A stretch of 63,404 bases of DNA from Gammaproteobacteria bacterium (GTDB lineage Bacteria > Pseudomonadota > Gammaproteobacteria > Arenicellales > Arenicellaceae), in NCBI GenBank assembly GCA_022447525.1, contig JAKVBA010000013.1:1-63404 (forward strand). The letters are read 5' to 3'. Both the position numbers and the translations under genes were made by a program. The notes under the pieces are model-generated. The model was not told the DNA's origin and made no database searches. It saw only the letters and a list, made by a program, of their open reading frames with translations. Positions 10,282 through 19,106 of the stretch are shown in pieces. Position 1 is the first letter of the stretch. The number at the start of each line of letters is the position of its first letter.

Positions 10282-10588
10282 CGTCTTGTTAATCGATGAT
10301 AGACAGCTTGTCTCTTTATTAAAATTTGATGGCAAACTGAGCAATATAGGCATAGAATGGATTCCCGGTATTTGTTTAACATGCCTTTAAATCTGGTGTT
10401 GCAGACCGCTTGTGTACCCTTGATATTATTTATCAGCAAAGGAGTTCAAGGCAGTCGAAGCTCTGTAAATTAACAGCGCATACTCTCAGCGGATGTTAGG
10501 GAACACGTAAGTATAACGTGAACTCTTTGTCCGCAAGTTTTCAAACAAGGCCAAACAGCGATTAAAGTGAGGACACAGCAGTCTTAAA
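10282..10588. promoter_or_regulatory. lptB-rpoN intergenic region
   Basis: About 300 bases with no gene. A weak hairpin just after lptB (AGACA-GCT-TGTCT at 10301-10313, then CTTTATT) may act as a partial terminator. A possible rpoN promoter is the TTGCAG near 10400 with an AT-rich GATATTATTTAT about 17 bases later. Neither is strong enough to call firmly. Confidence 0.3.
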
Positions 10589-12076
10589 ATGAAACAAGCT
10601 CTGAATTTACAACTTTCTCAGCAGCTCACCTTAACGCCCCAGTTAAAGCAATCACTCAAACTATTGCAACTCTCCTCATTAGATTTAGAACAAGAAATCC
10701 AACTAGCAATCGACAGCAATCCTCTGCTGGAAAGAATCGAGAACGAGGTTCCCGAAGTTCGAGAGATTCAGGAGCTCAGCCCAACTTTAGACAACGGCAT
10801 TATGCAACCAGTGGCGGAGTCGTCAGATCCCAATGCCGAAATAGAAAGGACAGACCATCTTGCGCCTGAGCAAGATTTAACAGCAAATTGGGAGGAGGCA
10901 TTTGAATCGCGCAGGACCACGTTAAGCTCTGGTACCAGCGGTCGCGACACCGAATTTACCCAATTTGTTGTACGCCAGGACTCATTGTATGAGCACCTTG
11001 CTTGGCAAATAAAAATGACCTCACTGTCAGACAGGGATCAATTGATTGCGCAGGCGATACTACATTGCTTAGATGCGGAGGGTTATCTAAAGCACAATCC
11101 GTCCGAGATCGTTGAAATGCTCGACTCCAACCTGGAAGTAGAAGACGACGAGGTGAGTGCGGTTTTAAGTTTAATAAAAACATTGGATCCGCTGGGAGCA
11201 GGCTGCCAAGATTTGCGTGAGCGCCTCTTAGTCCTGCTAAAGAATAAACCCGAACACTCAAAACCAAGTGGGCAACTGGCTGAGAACATCATTGATCACC
11301 ATCTAGACTTGGTTGGGAATCACAATCTCACCAAACTAAAAAGATCTCTATCAGTGACTGAAGAGGAACTCTCCGAGGCTCTTGCATTGATAACGACTCT
11401 GAACCCCAGAATAGGCTCTGCTTTTAGCTCTGATAATGAAAATTATGTGACCCCAGACGTTATTGTAAAGAAGGCAGGTGATAAGTGGACTGCTCAACTC
11501 AATAGTGAAAGTCAAACTAAATTACGCGTTAACGAAACCTATTCCCAATTGCTAAAAAAGTCAGAGGGCTTAGATAAAGATAGTAGTCAATTCATACAAA
11601 CCCACTTACTCGAAGCAAAAAACTTCATAAAAGGCCTGATGAGTCGATATGACACATTGCTTTTGGTTTCTAGAGCGATTGTAGAACGACAGCAAGCTTT
11701 TTTTGAACAAGGCGAAACTCAGATGAAACCGATGGTTCTTCAAGACATCGCTGATGCGCTGGAAATGCATGAATCAACAATTTCAAGAGCAACATCGGGT
11801 AAATATCTTTTGTCGCCTCGAGGGGTTTACGAGCTTAAATACTTTTTTTCAAGCGCCGTAAGTAATACCGATGGCGCAACATCAAGCTCAACTGCGATTC
11901 GGTCGTTAATAAAGAAATTAATAGATTCAGAGTCGAAAACAAAACCGCTTAGCGATAGTAAGATCGCTAAGGAGCTTGAAACACAGGGGCACATAGTAGC
12001 CAGACGTACAGTGGCAAAGTATCGTGAAAGCATGCATATAGCGCCGTCCAGCCAAAGAAAGTCTTTGACGGGATGA
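10589..12076 (+). CDS. rpoN: RNA polymerase sigma-54 factor RpoN
   Basis: Alternative sigma factor that recognises -24/-12 promoters and needs AAA+ activators. It has 495 residues. Region I is a clear glutamine/leucine-rich start (LNLQLSQQLTLTPQLKQSLK). An acidic, variable region II follows, then the core-binding domain and the HTH segment ADALEMHESTISRATSGKY. The C-terminal RpoN box is present as ARRTVAKYRESM. The gene order lptB-rpoN-hpf-ptsN is conserved in proteobacteria. I did not find convincing -24/-12 promoters in this window. Confidence 0.97.
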   Translation: MKQALNLQLSQQLTLTPQLKQSLKLLQLSSLDLEQEIQLAIDSNPLLERIENEVPEVREIQELSPTLDNGIMQPVAESSDPNAEIERTDHLAPEQDLTANWEEAFESRRTTLSSGTSGRDTEFTQFVVRQDSLYEHLAWQIKMTSLSDRDQLIAQAILHCLDAEGYLKHNPSEIVEMLDSNLEVEDDEVSAVLSLIKTLDPLGAGCQDLRERLLVLLKNKPEHSKPSGQLAENIIDHHLDLVGNHNLTKLKRSLSVTEEELSEALALITTLNPRIGSAFSSDNENYVTPDVIVKKAGDKWTAQLNSESQTKLRVNETYSQLLKKSEGLDKDSSQFIQTHLLEAKNFIKGLMSRYDTLLLVSRAIVERQQAFFEQGETQMKPMVLQDIADALEMHESTISRATSGKYLLSPRGVYELKYFFSSAVSNTDGATSSSTAIRSLIKKLIDSESKTKPLSDSKIAKELETQGHIVARRTVAKYRESMHIAPSSQRKSLTG

Positions 12077-12177
12077 TAAATGCGGCAACACGATCTACCT
12101 ACTCCATTCAAACACTTTGTGCAAAATGCAATGGGCAGTACTCAGTTGAGGACCCCCTCTATCAATAGGAGACAAAT

Positions 12178-12528
12178 ATGCAGTTAACAATCTCAGGCCA
12201 TCAAATCGATCTTACCGACTCAATGAAAAACTACATTGGCGAGAAGATGCAGAAAATAGAAAGGCATTTCGACCACGTAAATAGTATAGACGTGGTATTG
12301 CATGTGGAGAAACTTCACCACAAAGCCGAGGCCACTGTTAACGCAAAAGGCGTAACCATGCATGCCCATGCTGATTCAGAAAATATGTATGCCACAATCG
12401 ATGATTTAGCTGATAAACTCGACTCCCAAGTTCGCAAGCATAAAGAAAAAATCACAGATCATCATCGCGCCGGTGGAGCATTGAAAGATCAAGATTTTGG
12501 ACAAAACATACCAGAAGAAGATATGTAG
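12178..12528 (+). CDS. hpf: Ribosome hibernation-promoting factor HPF
   Basis: Ribosome-associated protein that stabilises inactive 70S/100S ribosomes in stationary phase. It has 116 residues. The sigma-54 modulation/S30EA domain is clear: MQLTISGHQIDLTDSMKNYI, then IERHFDHVNSIDVVL and YATIDDLADKLDSQVRKHKEK. It is about 20 residues longer than E. coli HPF (95), the extra being an acidic tail, but it is not the long form with a dimerisation domain. A good ribosome-binding site (AGGAG) precedes the ATG. Confidence 0.95.
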   Translation: MQLTISGHQIDLTDSMKNYIGEKMQKIERHFDHVNSIDVVLHVEKLHHKAEATVNAKGVTMHAHADSENMYATIDDLADKLDSQVRKHKEKITDHHRAGGALKDQDFGQNIPEEDM

Positions 12529-12652
12529 CCGCAGCAAACGATTAACTATCGTTGAATTGGTGGCCTAGAGACATCCAAACTACACTCTATTTCCATCAAT
12601 TCAACTTTTTTGGATCCATAGCTACCTTGACAACAGTGGATTTTTCAGTCAA

Positions 12653-13132
12653 ATGAACCCAACAAATAAGCTTGTTTTCAGTCTCAATCTCGATCGTATT
12701 CAAGTGGGGTGCGACCTTCAGAGTAGCAAAAGAGTGCTGCAGGGAATGGCGGAATTATTGACTAAAGGTCTTGGGGAAGAAGCCAAACAAAAAAACATAT
12801 ACCATCACCTGCTTGAACGAGAGAAACTAGGGAATACCGGTATAGGGAACGGAGTGGCCATTCCACACTCTCGATACGCGGCGACGAAAGAATCCGTCGT
12901 CGCACTAATGACAATGGAAACACCAGTAGATTACGACAGCCCCGATGGTGTGCCTGTCGATGTTGTTTTTGGTTTACTGGTACCCGAGGATGCGAAACAA
13001 GAACATTTAAACTTGCTTGCTGAAATCGCCAGATTGATGTCAAACCCGCGTCACAAAGCAGCGCTAGCATCTTCAACATCAAGCGAAGATGCTATGAGCC
13101 TGCTTCGAACATGGGCGAAAGCTACCGGTTAA
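12653..13132 (+). CDS. ptsN: PTS IIA-like nitrogen regulatory protein PtsN
   Basis: Terminal phosphate acceptor of the nitrogen PTS, regulating potassium and nitrogen-related processes through its phosphorylation state. It has 159 residues and is an EIIA-fructose/mannitol fold. The phosphoacceptor histidine sits in GIGNGVAIPHSRYAATKES, and VVFGLLVPEDAKQEHL is also typical. Spacing to rapZ is short. Regulatory partners present in the same operon are NPr and enzyme I. Confidence 0.95.
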   Translation: MNPTNKLVFSLNLDRIQVGCDLQSSKRVLQGMAELLTKGLGEEAKQKNIYHHLLEREKLGNTGIGNGVAIPHSRYAATKESVVALMTMETPVDYDSPDGVPVDVVFGLLVPEDAKQEHLNLLAEIARLMSNPRHKAALASSTSSEDAMSLLRTWAKATG

Positions 13133-13164
13133 TCTCCACAACTAAAAGACGGAGCAGCAAGACA

Positions 13165-14031
13165 ATGAGCACACCTAAGTTCTTTATTATCAGCGGAACC
13201 TCCGGCTCTGGTAAGACCATTGCCCTTCAGGTGCTAGAAGACTTAGGATTTTATTGCATCGACAATCTTCCGATCTCATTAGTTCCAGAAATGGCCGCGA
13301 GAGTTCTTGGTAACAATACCAAAGATCATAATTGCGCATTTAGCATAGATTCTCGGAACCAAGATATTGTCGAAGACATCGAAGCAAGTTTTGCCAGCTT
13401 AAAATCTTATAATATTGAGACACGTGTAATCTTTGTAGACGCTGACGATAAAACGCTACTCAAAAGATACAGCGAAACGAGGAGAAAACATCCATTAAGC
13501 GATGAAAACACGTCACTCTCTGAAGCGATCCGTAAAGAAAGGTCACTGTTAGAGTATCTTCGAAAAATAGCTAATAGGACTATAGATACATCATCAACAA
13601 CGCCGCATGAACTGAGAAAGTTGATTCGTGATGAAACGGCTATCGCAAGTGACAAAGCCCTCACTCTATTAGTTCAATCCTTTGGCTTTAAGTACGGTGG
13701 ACCAGTGGATGCGGATTTTGTTTTTGACGTAAGGTGCCTACCTAATCCTCATTGGCATAGTGAGTTAAAGCCACTTACTGGTCTAGACGCACCAGTCGCT
13801 GATTTTCTTGGCAGGCAAGACCTTTGTCATAACATGTTCAAAGATATAAGTGGATTTATCGATACCTGGCTACCACATTTTATTAACGAAAACCGCAACT
13901 ACATCACATTAGGTATTGGCTGTACGGGCGGGCAACATAGATCTGTGTATCTGACAGAGCGACTCAGGGAACACTTTTCACGTAATCAAAGAATTCACAC
14001 GCTTGCCAGACATCGAGAGATTTCTTTATAG
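13165..14031 (+). CDS. rapZ: RNase adapter protein RapZ
   Basis: Nucleotide-binding protein that in E. coli guides RNase E to the small RNA GlmZ and so controls glucosamine-6-phosphate synthesis. The ATG at 13165 gives 288 residues, matching the usual ~284. Walker A is GTSGSGKT (about 10-17) and the next motif is LEDLGFYCIDNLP. The C-terminal domain holds GCTGGQHRSVYLTERL and ends in HREI. A longer frame opening at 13111 would overlap ptsN and is rejected. I did not see GlmZ/GlmY candidates in the window. Confidence 0.95.
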   Translation: MSTPKFFIISGTSGSGKTIALQVLEDLGFYCIDNLPISLVPEMAARVLGNNTKDHNCAFSIDSRNQDIVEDIEASFASLKSYNIETRVIFVDADDKTLLKRYSETRRKHPLSDENTSLSEAIRKERSLLEYLRKIANRTIDTSSTTPHELRKLIRDETAIASDKALTLLVQSFGFKYGGPVDADFVFDVRCLPNPHWHSELKPLTGLDAPVADFLGRQDLCHNMFKDISGFIDTWLPHFINENRNYITLGIGCTGGQHRSVYLTERLREHFSRNQRIHTLARHREISL

Positions 14032-14044
14032 GACAACCGTAAAT

Positions 14045-14314
14045 ATGATTGAACGCGAACTAGAAATCATAAATAAATTAGGCTTGCACGCTAGAGCATC
14101 AGCAAAGCTGGTCAATACTGCGAATTCATTTGCGAGTAAAACAGAAATTGAATTCGCCGGACAAACAGCCGATGCTAAGAGCATTATGCAGGTGATGATG
14201 TTGGCCGCTTCGTTTGGCAGCAAAGTGAAAATAAAAACTACTGGTTCTGACGAGCAAGCTGCAATAAACGCCATAGCAGGATTAATCAACAACTATTTTG
14301 ATGAGGAGGGCTAA
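14045..14314 (+). CDS. ptsO: Phosphocarrier protein NPr (HPr family)
   Basis: Small phosphocarrier passing phosphate from enzyme I to PtsN. From the ATG at 14045 it has 89 residues. His15 lies in KLGLHARASAKL and Ser46 in ADAKSIMQVMML, both at the canonical positions. The downstream gene is enzyme I. A longer frame from 14003 would overlap rapZ and add residues not found in the family. With ptsN and enzyme I it forms a complete soluble phosphorelay. Confidence 0.94.
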   Translation: MIERELEIINKLGLHARASAKLVNTANSFASKTEIEFAGQTADAKSIMQVMMLAASFGSKVKIKTTGSDEQAAINAIAGLINNYFDEEG

Positions 14315-14317
14315 GTC

Positions 14318-16060
14318 TTGTTGAGCATATTCGGCTCCGGAATCGGTAGAGGAATTGCGATAGGCAAAGCCTACGTATTGCGACAAAGTGATATTGAAGC
14401 TCCTCAATATACGATTGAAAAGTCCGACGTAAACAAAGAGGTTAAAAGACTCCGTCAAGCTGTCGTGGCCACGAAAGCCAAATATCAAAAGCTGTTAAAG
14501 GATTTACCCAAAACAGCACCGAGAGAAAGCGCCGCCTTTATCGATGCACATATGCTAATGCTCAGTGATCCGCTTTTGATCGACGGCGCCATCAAGATTA
14601 TTAAGTCTGATTCAATCAATGCAGAGTATGCTCTGATTAAACAGTCTCAAGACTTAATTAAAGTCTTTGAGCAAATGCAAGATGCTTACTTGCGAGAAAA
14701 GAGAGTTGATGTCCGACACGTCACCAACAGAGTACTAAGGAGCTTAATGGGAATCGTAGCTCACAGTCTCGATGAAGTTCATGATGATGAACTCAAAGGA
14801 AAAATCGTAATTAGTCAGGACCTAACTCCGGCAGAAACCATGTTCGTAAGGGAACAAAAAATTGTCGCTTTTGTAACCGACCTAGGCTCCCAGATATCTC
14901 ATACCGCTATCGTGGCAAGAAGCCTCAAGATGCCTGCCGTTGTCGGCTTACATGGTGCTACTAAATACATAAATGACGATGATATGTTGATCGTTGATGG
15001 CTTGCGTGGCGCGGTTTTAATCAACCCCTCCGAGAGCATCCTAAAAGAGTACCGAAAACGTTTAAGTAAAATCCGAGCAAGAGAAAAGTATCTAACCACA
15101 CTCACGCGCCGCATCGCTAAGACCAAAGACGGCAAGACCATAAGGTTAATGGCTAATGTGGAGACCTCCAAGGAGCTCGGTGCGGTAAAGAAATCAAATG
15201 CGGCAGGAATTGGCTTATACCGAACTGAATACTTGTTCATGAATCGTGAGCAAGCACCAACTGAGCAGGAGCAATTCCGCGCTTATAAAAAGATCGTCAC
15301 CGGTGTTGAGAAGCCGGTCATAATACGAACCTTAGATATTGGTGGTGATAAGCGCCTAGATTTTAACTACCCAAACAAAAAGTCGAGCGAATCCCCACTT
15401 GGACTTAGGGCGGTTAGACTTTGCTTGAATCATATTGAGGTATTTAAACCGCAACTGCGTGCTATTTTGAGAGCTTCAGCTTTTGGGAAAGTGTCGATCA
15501 TGATACCGATGATCAGTAATGTGGACGAAGTTGATCAAGTACTTACACTGATTAAACAGACCAAGACCGAGCTCAGATCGGAGGGGATTGAGTACGATAA
15601 AAGGGTGAAAATCGGCGGCATGATCGAGGTGCCAGCCGCAGCTATCATGGCTGATGTGTTTGCGCAAAAGCTGGACTTTTTATCGATCGGAACCAATGAT
15701 CTAATACAATATACCTTAGCAATCGATCGAGTGGATGATGCGGTCAATTACCTATACGATCCTATTCACCCTGCTGTATTACAACTTATCAAACTAGTTA
15801 TCCGTGCTGGCAAGAAAGCATCTATACCCGTCTCGCTTTGTGGGGAAATGGCTGGCAATGTCAAATACACGCGGTTGCTACTTGCTCTTGGGTTGCGGCA
15901 TTTTAGTATGGATGCAAACTACGTTTTGGATGTTAAGGAGCAAATTTTAAGTGTGGACACTGAACAATTGAAACGAGCTGGAGAATCCATAATAAGAGCT
16001 GACAGTCCGATTCAAGCGCGTATTAAACTCGAAAAGCTAAACGAGTTTCCATTAATCTGA
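14318..16060 (+). CDS. ptsI: Phosphoenolpyruvate-protein phosphotransferase (enzyme I)
   Basis: Takes phosphate from PEP and transfers it to HPr/NPr. It has 580 residues, the length of classical PtsI. The N-terminal GAF domain of PtsP (enzyme I-Ntr) is absent. The phosphohistidine is His195 in SQISHTAIVARSLKMPAVVG. The PEP-binding barrel shows MANVETSKELGAVKKSNAAG, IGLYRTEYLFM and the catalytic cysteine in VSLCGEMAG. The start is TTG at 14318 (or TTG at 14321), seven bases after the excellent GGAGGG at the end of npr. No sugar-PTS EIIBC lies nearby, so it probably feeds NPr and PtsN. Confidence 0.94.
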   Translation: MLSIFGSGIGRGIAIGKAYVLRQSDIEAPQYTIEKSDVNKEVKRLRQAVVATKAKYQKLLKDLPKTAPRESAAFIDAHMLMLSDPLLIDGAIKIIKSDSINAEYALIKQSQDLIKVFEQMQDAYLREKRVDVRHVTNRVLRSLMGIVAHSLDEVHDDELKGKIVISQDLTPAETMFVREQKIVAFVTDLGSQISHTAIVARSLKMPAVVGLHGATKYINDDDMLIVDGLRGAVLINPSESILKEYRKRLSKIRAREKYLTTLTRRIAKTKDGKTIRLMANVETSKELGAVKKSNAAGIGLYRTEYLFMNREQAPTEQEQFRAYKKIVTGVEKPVIIRTLDIGGDKRLDFNYPNKKSSESPLGLRAVRLCLNHIEVFKPQLRAILRASAFGKVSIMIPMISNVDEVDQVLTLIKQTKTELRSEGIEYDKRVKIGGMIEVPAAAIMADVFAQKLDFLSIGTNDLIQYTLAIDRVDDAVNYLYDPIHPAVLQLIKLVIRAGKKASIPVSLCGEMAGNVKYTRLLLALGLRHFSMDANYVLDVKEQILSVDTEQLKRAGESIIRADSPIQARIKLEKLNEFPLI

Positions 16061-16070
16061 TTAGCTATTT

Positions 16071-16526
16071 TTAGTCAAAGGGGGGATCGAAACGGACATC
16101 CACCTCGTTCAATACGATAGTGGTCTCCAAGGTCTTTACATTAGGGATATCGGCCAACTCCCCTTTTATGAGTTTCTCATAATCCCGCAGATCTTTGGCG
16201 ACCACTTTCAGCAAATAATCAAACCGGCCGGTTAAAACAGCGCATTCCTGCACTCGCCTAATCGACTGTATGGCGTTTTCGAAAAATGCCGCATTTTCAG
16301 TACTATTCACGGTCAATCTCACGAACACGAGAGCTGAGATTGCTAAACCAACTTTGGATAAATCCAGCTCAGACGTATATCGCTTAATATAGCCTTCCTG
16401 CTCCAGTCTTTTGACTCGACGCAAACAAGGTGTTGGGGAGAGGTTTACTTCAGCAGCCAACTCAGCGTTGGTCATCTTTGCATTGTTTTGTAAGCGCCGT
16501 AAAATTTCTTTATCTATCCCGTCCAT
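16071..16526 (-). CDS. Lrp/AsnC-family transcriptional regulator (KynR-like by context)
   Basis: Feast/famine regulator of about 151 residues. An N-terminal winged HTH (IDKEILRRLQNNAKMTNAEL and LSPTPCLRRVKRLEQEGYI) is followed by an AsnC-type ligand-binding RAM domain (ECAVLTGRFDYLLKVVAKDL). The ATG at 16526 gives a normal family length. A GTG at 16547 would add seven residues. It is divergent from a tryptophan-dioxygenase-like gene and a kynureninase-like gene. In Pseudomonas, KynR is an Lrp/AsnC protein that responds to kynurenine and controls kyn genes, so a similar role is inferred from position. Confidence 0.88.
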   Translation of the reverse strand: MDGIDKEILRRLQNNAKMTNAELAAEVNLSPTPCLRRVKRLEQEGYIKRYTSELDLSKVGLAISALVFVRLTVNSTENAAFFENAIQSIRRVQECAVLTGRFDYLLKVVAKDLRDYEKLIKGELADIPNVKTLETTIVLNEVDVRFDPPFD

Positions 16527-16547
16527 AACCTCAGCCTGATACACCAC

Positions 16548-16695
16548 TCGAACAAATTAGCATAATAATTTAAATATAAAGTATTTTATTACTCGTTAAA
16601 CTAAAAATAGCCCTATCTTTTAGCTTATTCGACCAATTCTTCCAATTAAGCGCTGATACACTCTAAGACTAAATAACGACTGCACAACAATTGAT
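16548..16695. promoter_or_regulatory. Divergent promoter region of the putative kynurenine unit
   Basis: About 150 very AT-rich bases between the Lrp-like gene and the PrnB/IDO-like gene. Lrp/AsnC proteins typically bind such divergent regions, so operators for the neighbouring regulator are expected here. The AT-rich core is about 16555-16610. No exact site could be assigned. Confidence 0.45.
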
Positions 16696-17886
16696 ATGGC
16701 CAGTAAAAATGCAAAGGCTTTGGATGACTGGACTCGCTCGAGGTTTAAACAACTTAATACTGATTTGGAACAACTATACTCCGAACTTGCAAGCCCAGAA
16801 GAGGTAACTGATGTTGGCGTTGCCGTAAAGCTAGATCTAGTCGAAGAGGGCGGTGAGTTGATTTCTGCCCTATTGAGTGAAGGTAATACCGATGAAGGTT
16901 TTGATTCTGGTTTTGAGCTCCTCGGTAATGTTGGCTTTTTTATGGCAGCGTGTCGCCGACACGAAATCCAACCCGATCTAGGTTCAAGGTCTGCCCGATA
17001 TTTAAAAGATGCCTCGGCGCTGTCTCTCCAACTTGGTGCTTCCTTAGGCGTGGTGCCAAGGTTTGCATCTGCACACCTGGAGACCCACAACCGAGCAATT
17101 GGAGGCCAATACAAATGTTTCACACAACTTCCTGCCGAAGAGCTATTTATTGAATACAATACTCGCGGTGTATTTTCATTTATTCGTGCATCCGAAGCTC
17201 TACTAAACTGTCTACCCCTGGGTGTTTCCCACCCAATCACCTTCGATTTATTGGTCGCCGCTAGAAATGCACTGGAAGAAGTAGTTGAAAATAATAATAG
17301 GCTTTATGAAGAGCTGGATACTCATGATTTTTTCTACCATGTTCGACCGTATTATAAACCCCATACAGTTGGACTACGGGAGTATAGAGGAGCAAATGCA
17401 GGCGACTTTGCCGGCATTAACGCCATCGACTTATTACTGGGTTTGTGCCGTGCTGATGATGCCTATTACTCCCAGTTGTTGGTCGATAAATTTTTGTTTA
17501 TGCGCCCAGAAGACCAACTCATATTGCGAGACTGTATGCGACGAAAGTCGCTGATGGATGAGTTTTTATTAGACCTTACAAACGAAACAAATCAGGGGAA
17601 ATACTTTCAAAAAAATCTAACGGAGTTTTTAATGGTCTGTAACGCTCATGGTGCAACTGCCGTACAACACCATAATATGCTCATCAACAAGTTTATAGAG
17701 CGACCAGCGGCTCAAGCCGGACTCGAAGATAAAACTGACATCACTGCTTCTGGACCGCCGTTAGATATTATGTTGAGGGGCTTAAAAATGCTCTGTGATC
17801 TGCGATCAGCAGCACAGGTAGAAGGTTTGGAAACTCGTTATGAGGATATAAAGCGACTAGAACAGTTTTTAAACGAACAGATTTAA
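16696..17886 (+). CDS. PrnB/DUF1864-type haem protein of the IDO/TDO superfamily, putative tryptophan dioxygenase
   Basis: Protein of 396 residues that does not look like ordinary TDO (KynA). It resembles PrnB of pyrrolnitrin synthesis. Shared patterns are LGNVGFFMAACRRHEIQPD (PrnB has a similar IGFF..KRH segment) and FFYHVRPYYKPHTVGLREYRG. A histidine-rich helix near the C terminus (AHGATAVQHHNML, His318/325/326) could supply the proximal haem ligand. PrnB belongs structurally to the IDO/TDO haem dioxygenase superfamily, and I recall a related Shewanella protein lying next to a kynureninase. Here too a kynureninase-like gene follows 33 bases downstream. Oxidation of tryptophan or a related indole is inferred, not shown. 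The ribosome-binding site is weak. Confidence 0.75.
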   Translation: MASKNAKALDDWTRSRFKQLNTDLEQLYSELASPEEVTDVGVAVKLDLVEEGGELISALLSEGNTDEGFDSGFELLGNVGFFMAACRRHEIQPDLGSRSARYLKDASALSLQLGASLGVVPRFASAHLETHNRAIGGQYKCFTQLPAEELFIEYNTRGVFSFIRASEALLNCLPLGVSHPITFDLLVAARNALEEVVENNNRLYEELDTHDFFYHVRPYYKPHTVGLREYRGANAGDFAGINAIDLLLGLCRADDAYYSQLLVDKFLFMRPEDQLILRDCMRRKSLMDEFLLDLTNETNQGKYFQKNLTEFLMVCNAHGATAVQHHNMLINKFIERPAAQAGLEDKTDITASGPPLDIMLRGLKMLCDLRSAAQVEGLETRYEDIKRLEQFLNEQI

Positions 17887-17919
17887 CTCGCACACAACCA
17901 CTCTCGGCAATCGGTAACA

Positions 17920-19053
17920 ATGAACGACATAGCTAGCAAATTCCATCGCCCAAACGGGGCCTATTTTTTGACTCATTCCATTGGTCTAATGCCAACAATA
18001 ACCGAGGATGAATTAAATTCTTCGTTTTTACAGCATTGGCAAACCGCAGATGAGCATACTTGGCCCGCATGGCTGAATACGATCAATGATTTCAATAAGG
18101 AACTGGCAACTCTGTTTAACTCAAGATCTGAATTATTTTGTCCACAAACAAATGTATCAAGTGGGCTGAGCAAACTACTTCAGTCATTACCAGGTCGAAA
18201 TGGTAAGGACGTTATTATCGCCACCGAGTGGGACTTTCCATCTGCTGGCTTTGTTTTAAAACAAGCCGAACGACTCGGCTATTCTGTTCGACTTATTCCT
18301 AAAGAGAGAGACTTACAGTTACGGGAAACATGGGAGGATTATTTAGATGAGGATGTTCAATGTGTTTTCATCACCCAAGTTGTATACAGCTCGAATGCCT
18401 TAACGCCGGTGGAGCAAATATGTGATATAGCACGAAAGAAGCAGATTTTTAGCATCGTCGATATAGCCCAAGCGGCTGGAATCGTACCGATTGATCTATC
18501 CATAACAAAGGCAGACATGGTTGTTGGCTCCTGTATTAAATGGCTTTGTGGTGGTCCGGGAGCAGGATTTTTGTGGGTAACTGACAATCTCATTTCTCAG
18601 CTAGAGCCGTTTGATGTTGGCTGGTTTTCTCATAAAAACCCTTTTGAGTTTGATATTCAAAATTTCGAATATCACGATTTCGCCTCCAGATTTTGGGGGG
18701 GAACGCCGTCGGTGATTCCTTATGCAATAGCGGCTAGTTCATTAAAGTTAATTAACAGCAAAGGCTTACAACAAATACAGCGACACAACCATCAACTCAG
18801 CGGTTTGATTCAAGATAGCGTTCCACCAGAGTGTATTTCGTCTCCATACGATTTTAATCAAAAAGGCGGCACATTAGTGATAGATTTTACAAAGCTAGGA
18901 GAATCAAATAAAGCACGCGTTGAACAGGAACTAAAGCGCAACAACATTCATTTCGATGGAAGAGAGCTGGGCTTTCGTTTTTCTCCTCATATTTATAATA
19001 CCGAAGAGGAGGCTGCAAACCTCACCAGCTGCTTCAGTAAGCTTTTTAAATGA
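17920..19053 (+). CDS. kynU: Kynureninase-like PLP-dependent enzyme (class V aminotransferase fold)
   Basis: Expected to cleave kynurenine (or 3-hydroxykynurenine) to anthranilate and alanine. It has 377 residues, somewhat shorter than typical kynureninase (~415). PLP-site features are FSIVDIAQAAGIVPID (Asp181 to the pyridine nitrogen) and SCIKWLCGGPGAGFLWV (Schiff-base Lys207), and the latter is the kynureninase hallmark. The GWFSHKNPFEF and FWGGTPSVIPY segments also fit. It is co-directional with the PrnB/IDO-like gene and next to an Lrp-type regulator. No formamidase (KynB) gene is adjacent. Another class V lyase is possible. Confidence 0.8.
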   Translation: MNDIASKFHRPNGAYFLTHSIGLMPTITEDELNSSFLQHWQTADEHTWPAWLNTINDFNKELATLFNSRSELFCPQTNVSSGLSKLLQSLPGRNGKDVIIATEWDFPSAGFVLKQAERLGYSVRLIPKERDLQLRETWEDYLDEDVQCVFITQVVYSSNALTPVEQICDIARKKQIFSIVDIAQAAGIVPIDLSITKADMVVGSCIKWLCGGPGAGFLWVTDNLISQLEPFDVGWFSHKNPFEFDIQNFEYHDFASRFWGGTPSVIPYAIAASSLKLINSKGLQQIQRHNHQLSGLIQDSVPPECISSPYDFNQKGGTLVIDFTKLGESNKARVEQELKRNNIHFDGRELGFRFSPHIYNTEEEAANLTSCFSKLFK

Positions 19054-19106
19054 TAACCAAAAGAAACTTTAACGTAAAAATACAGGTAGATTTGACTACA
19101 ACTCTC

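Noticed and set aside
16696-17886. Canonical tryptophan 2,3-dioxygenase (KynA)
   Set aside because: The protein is ~100 residues longer and its visible motifs match PrnB-type proteins rather than KynA.
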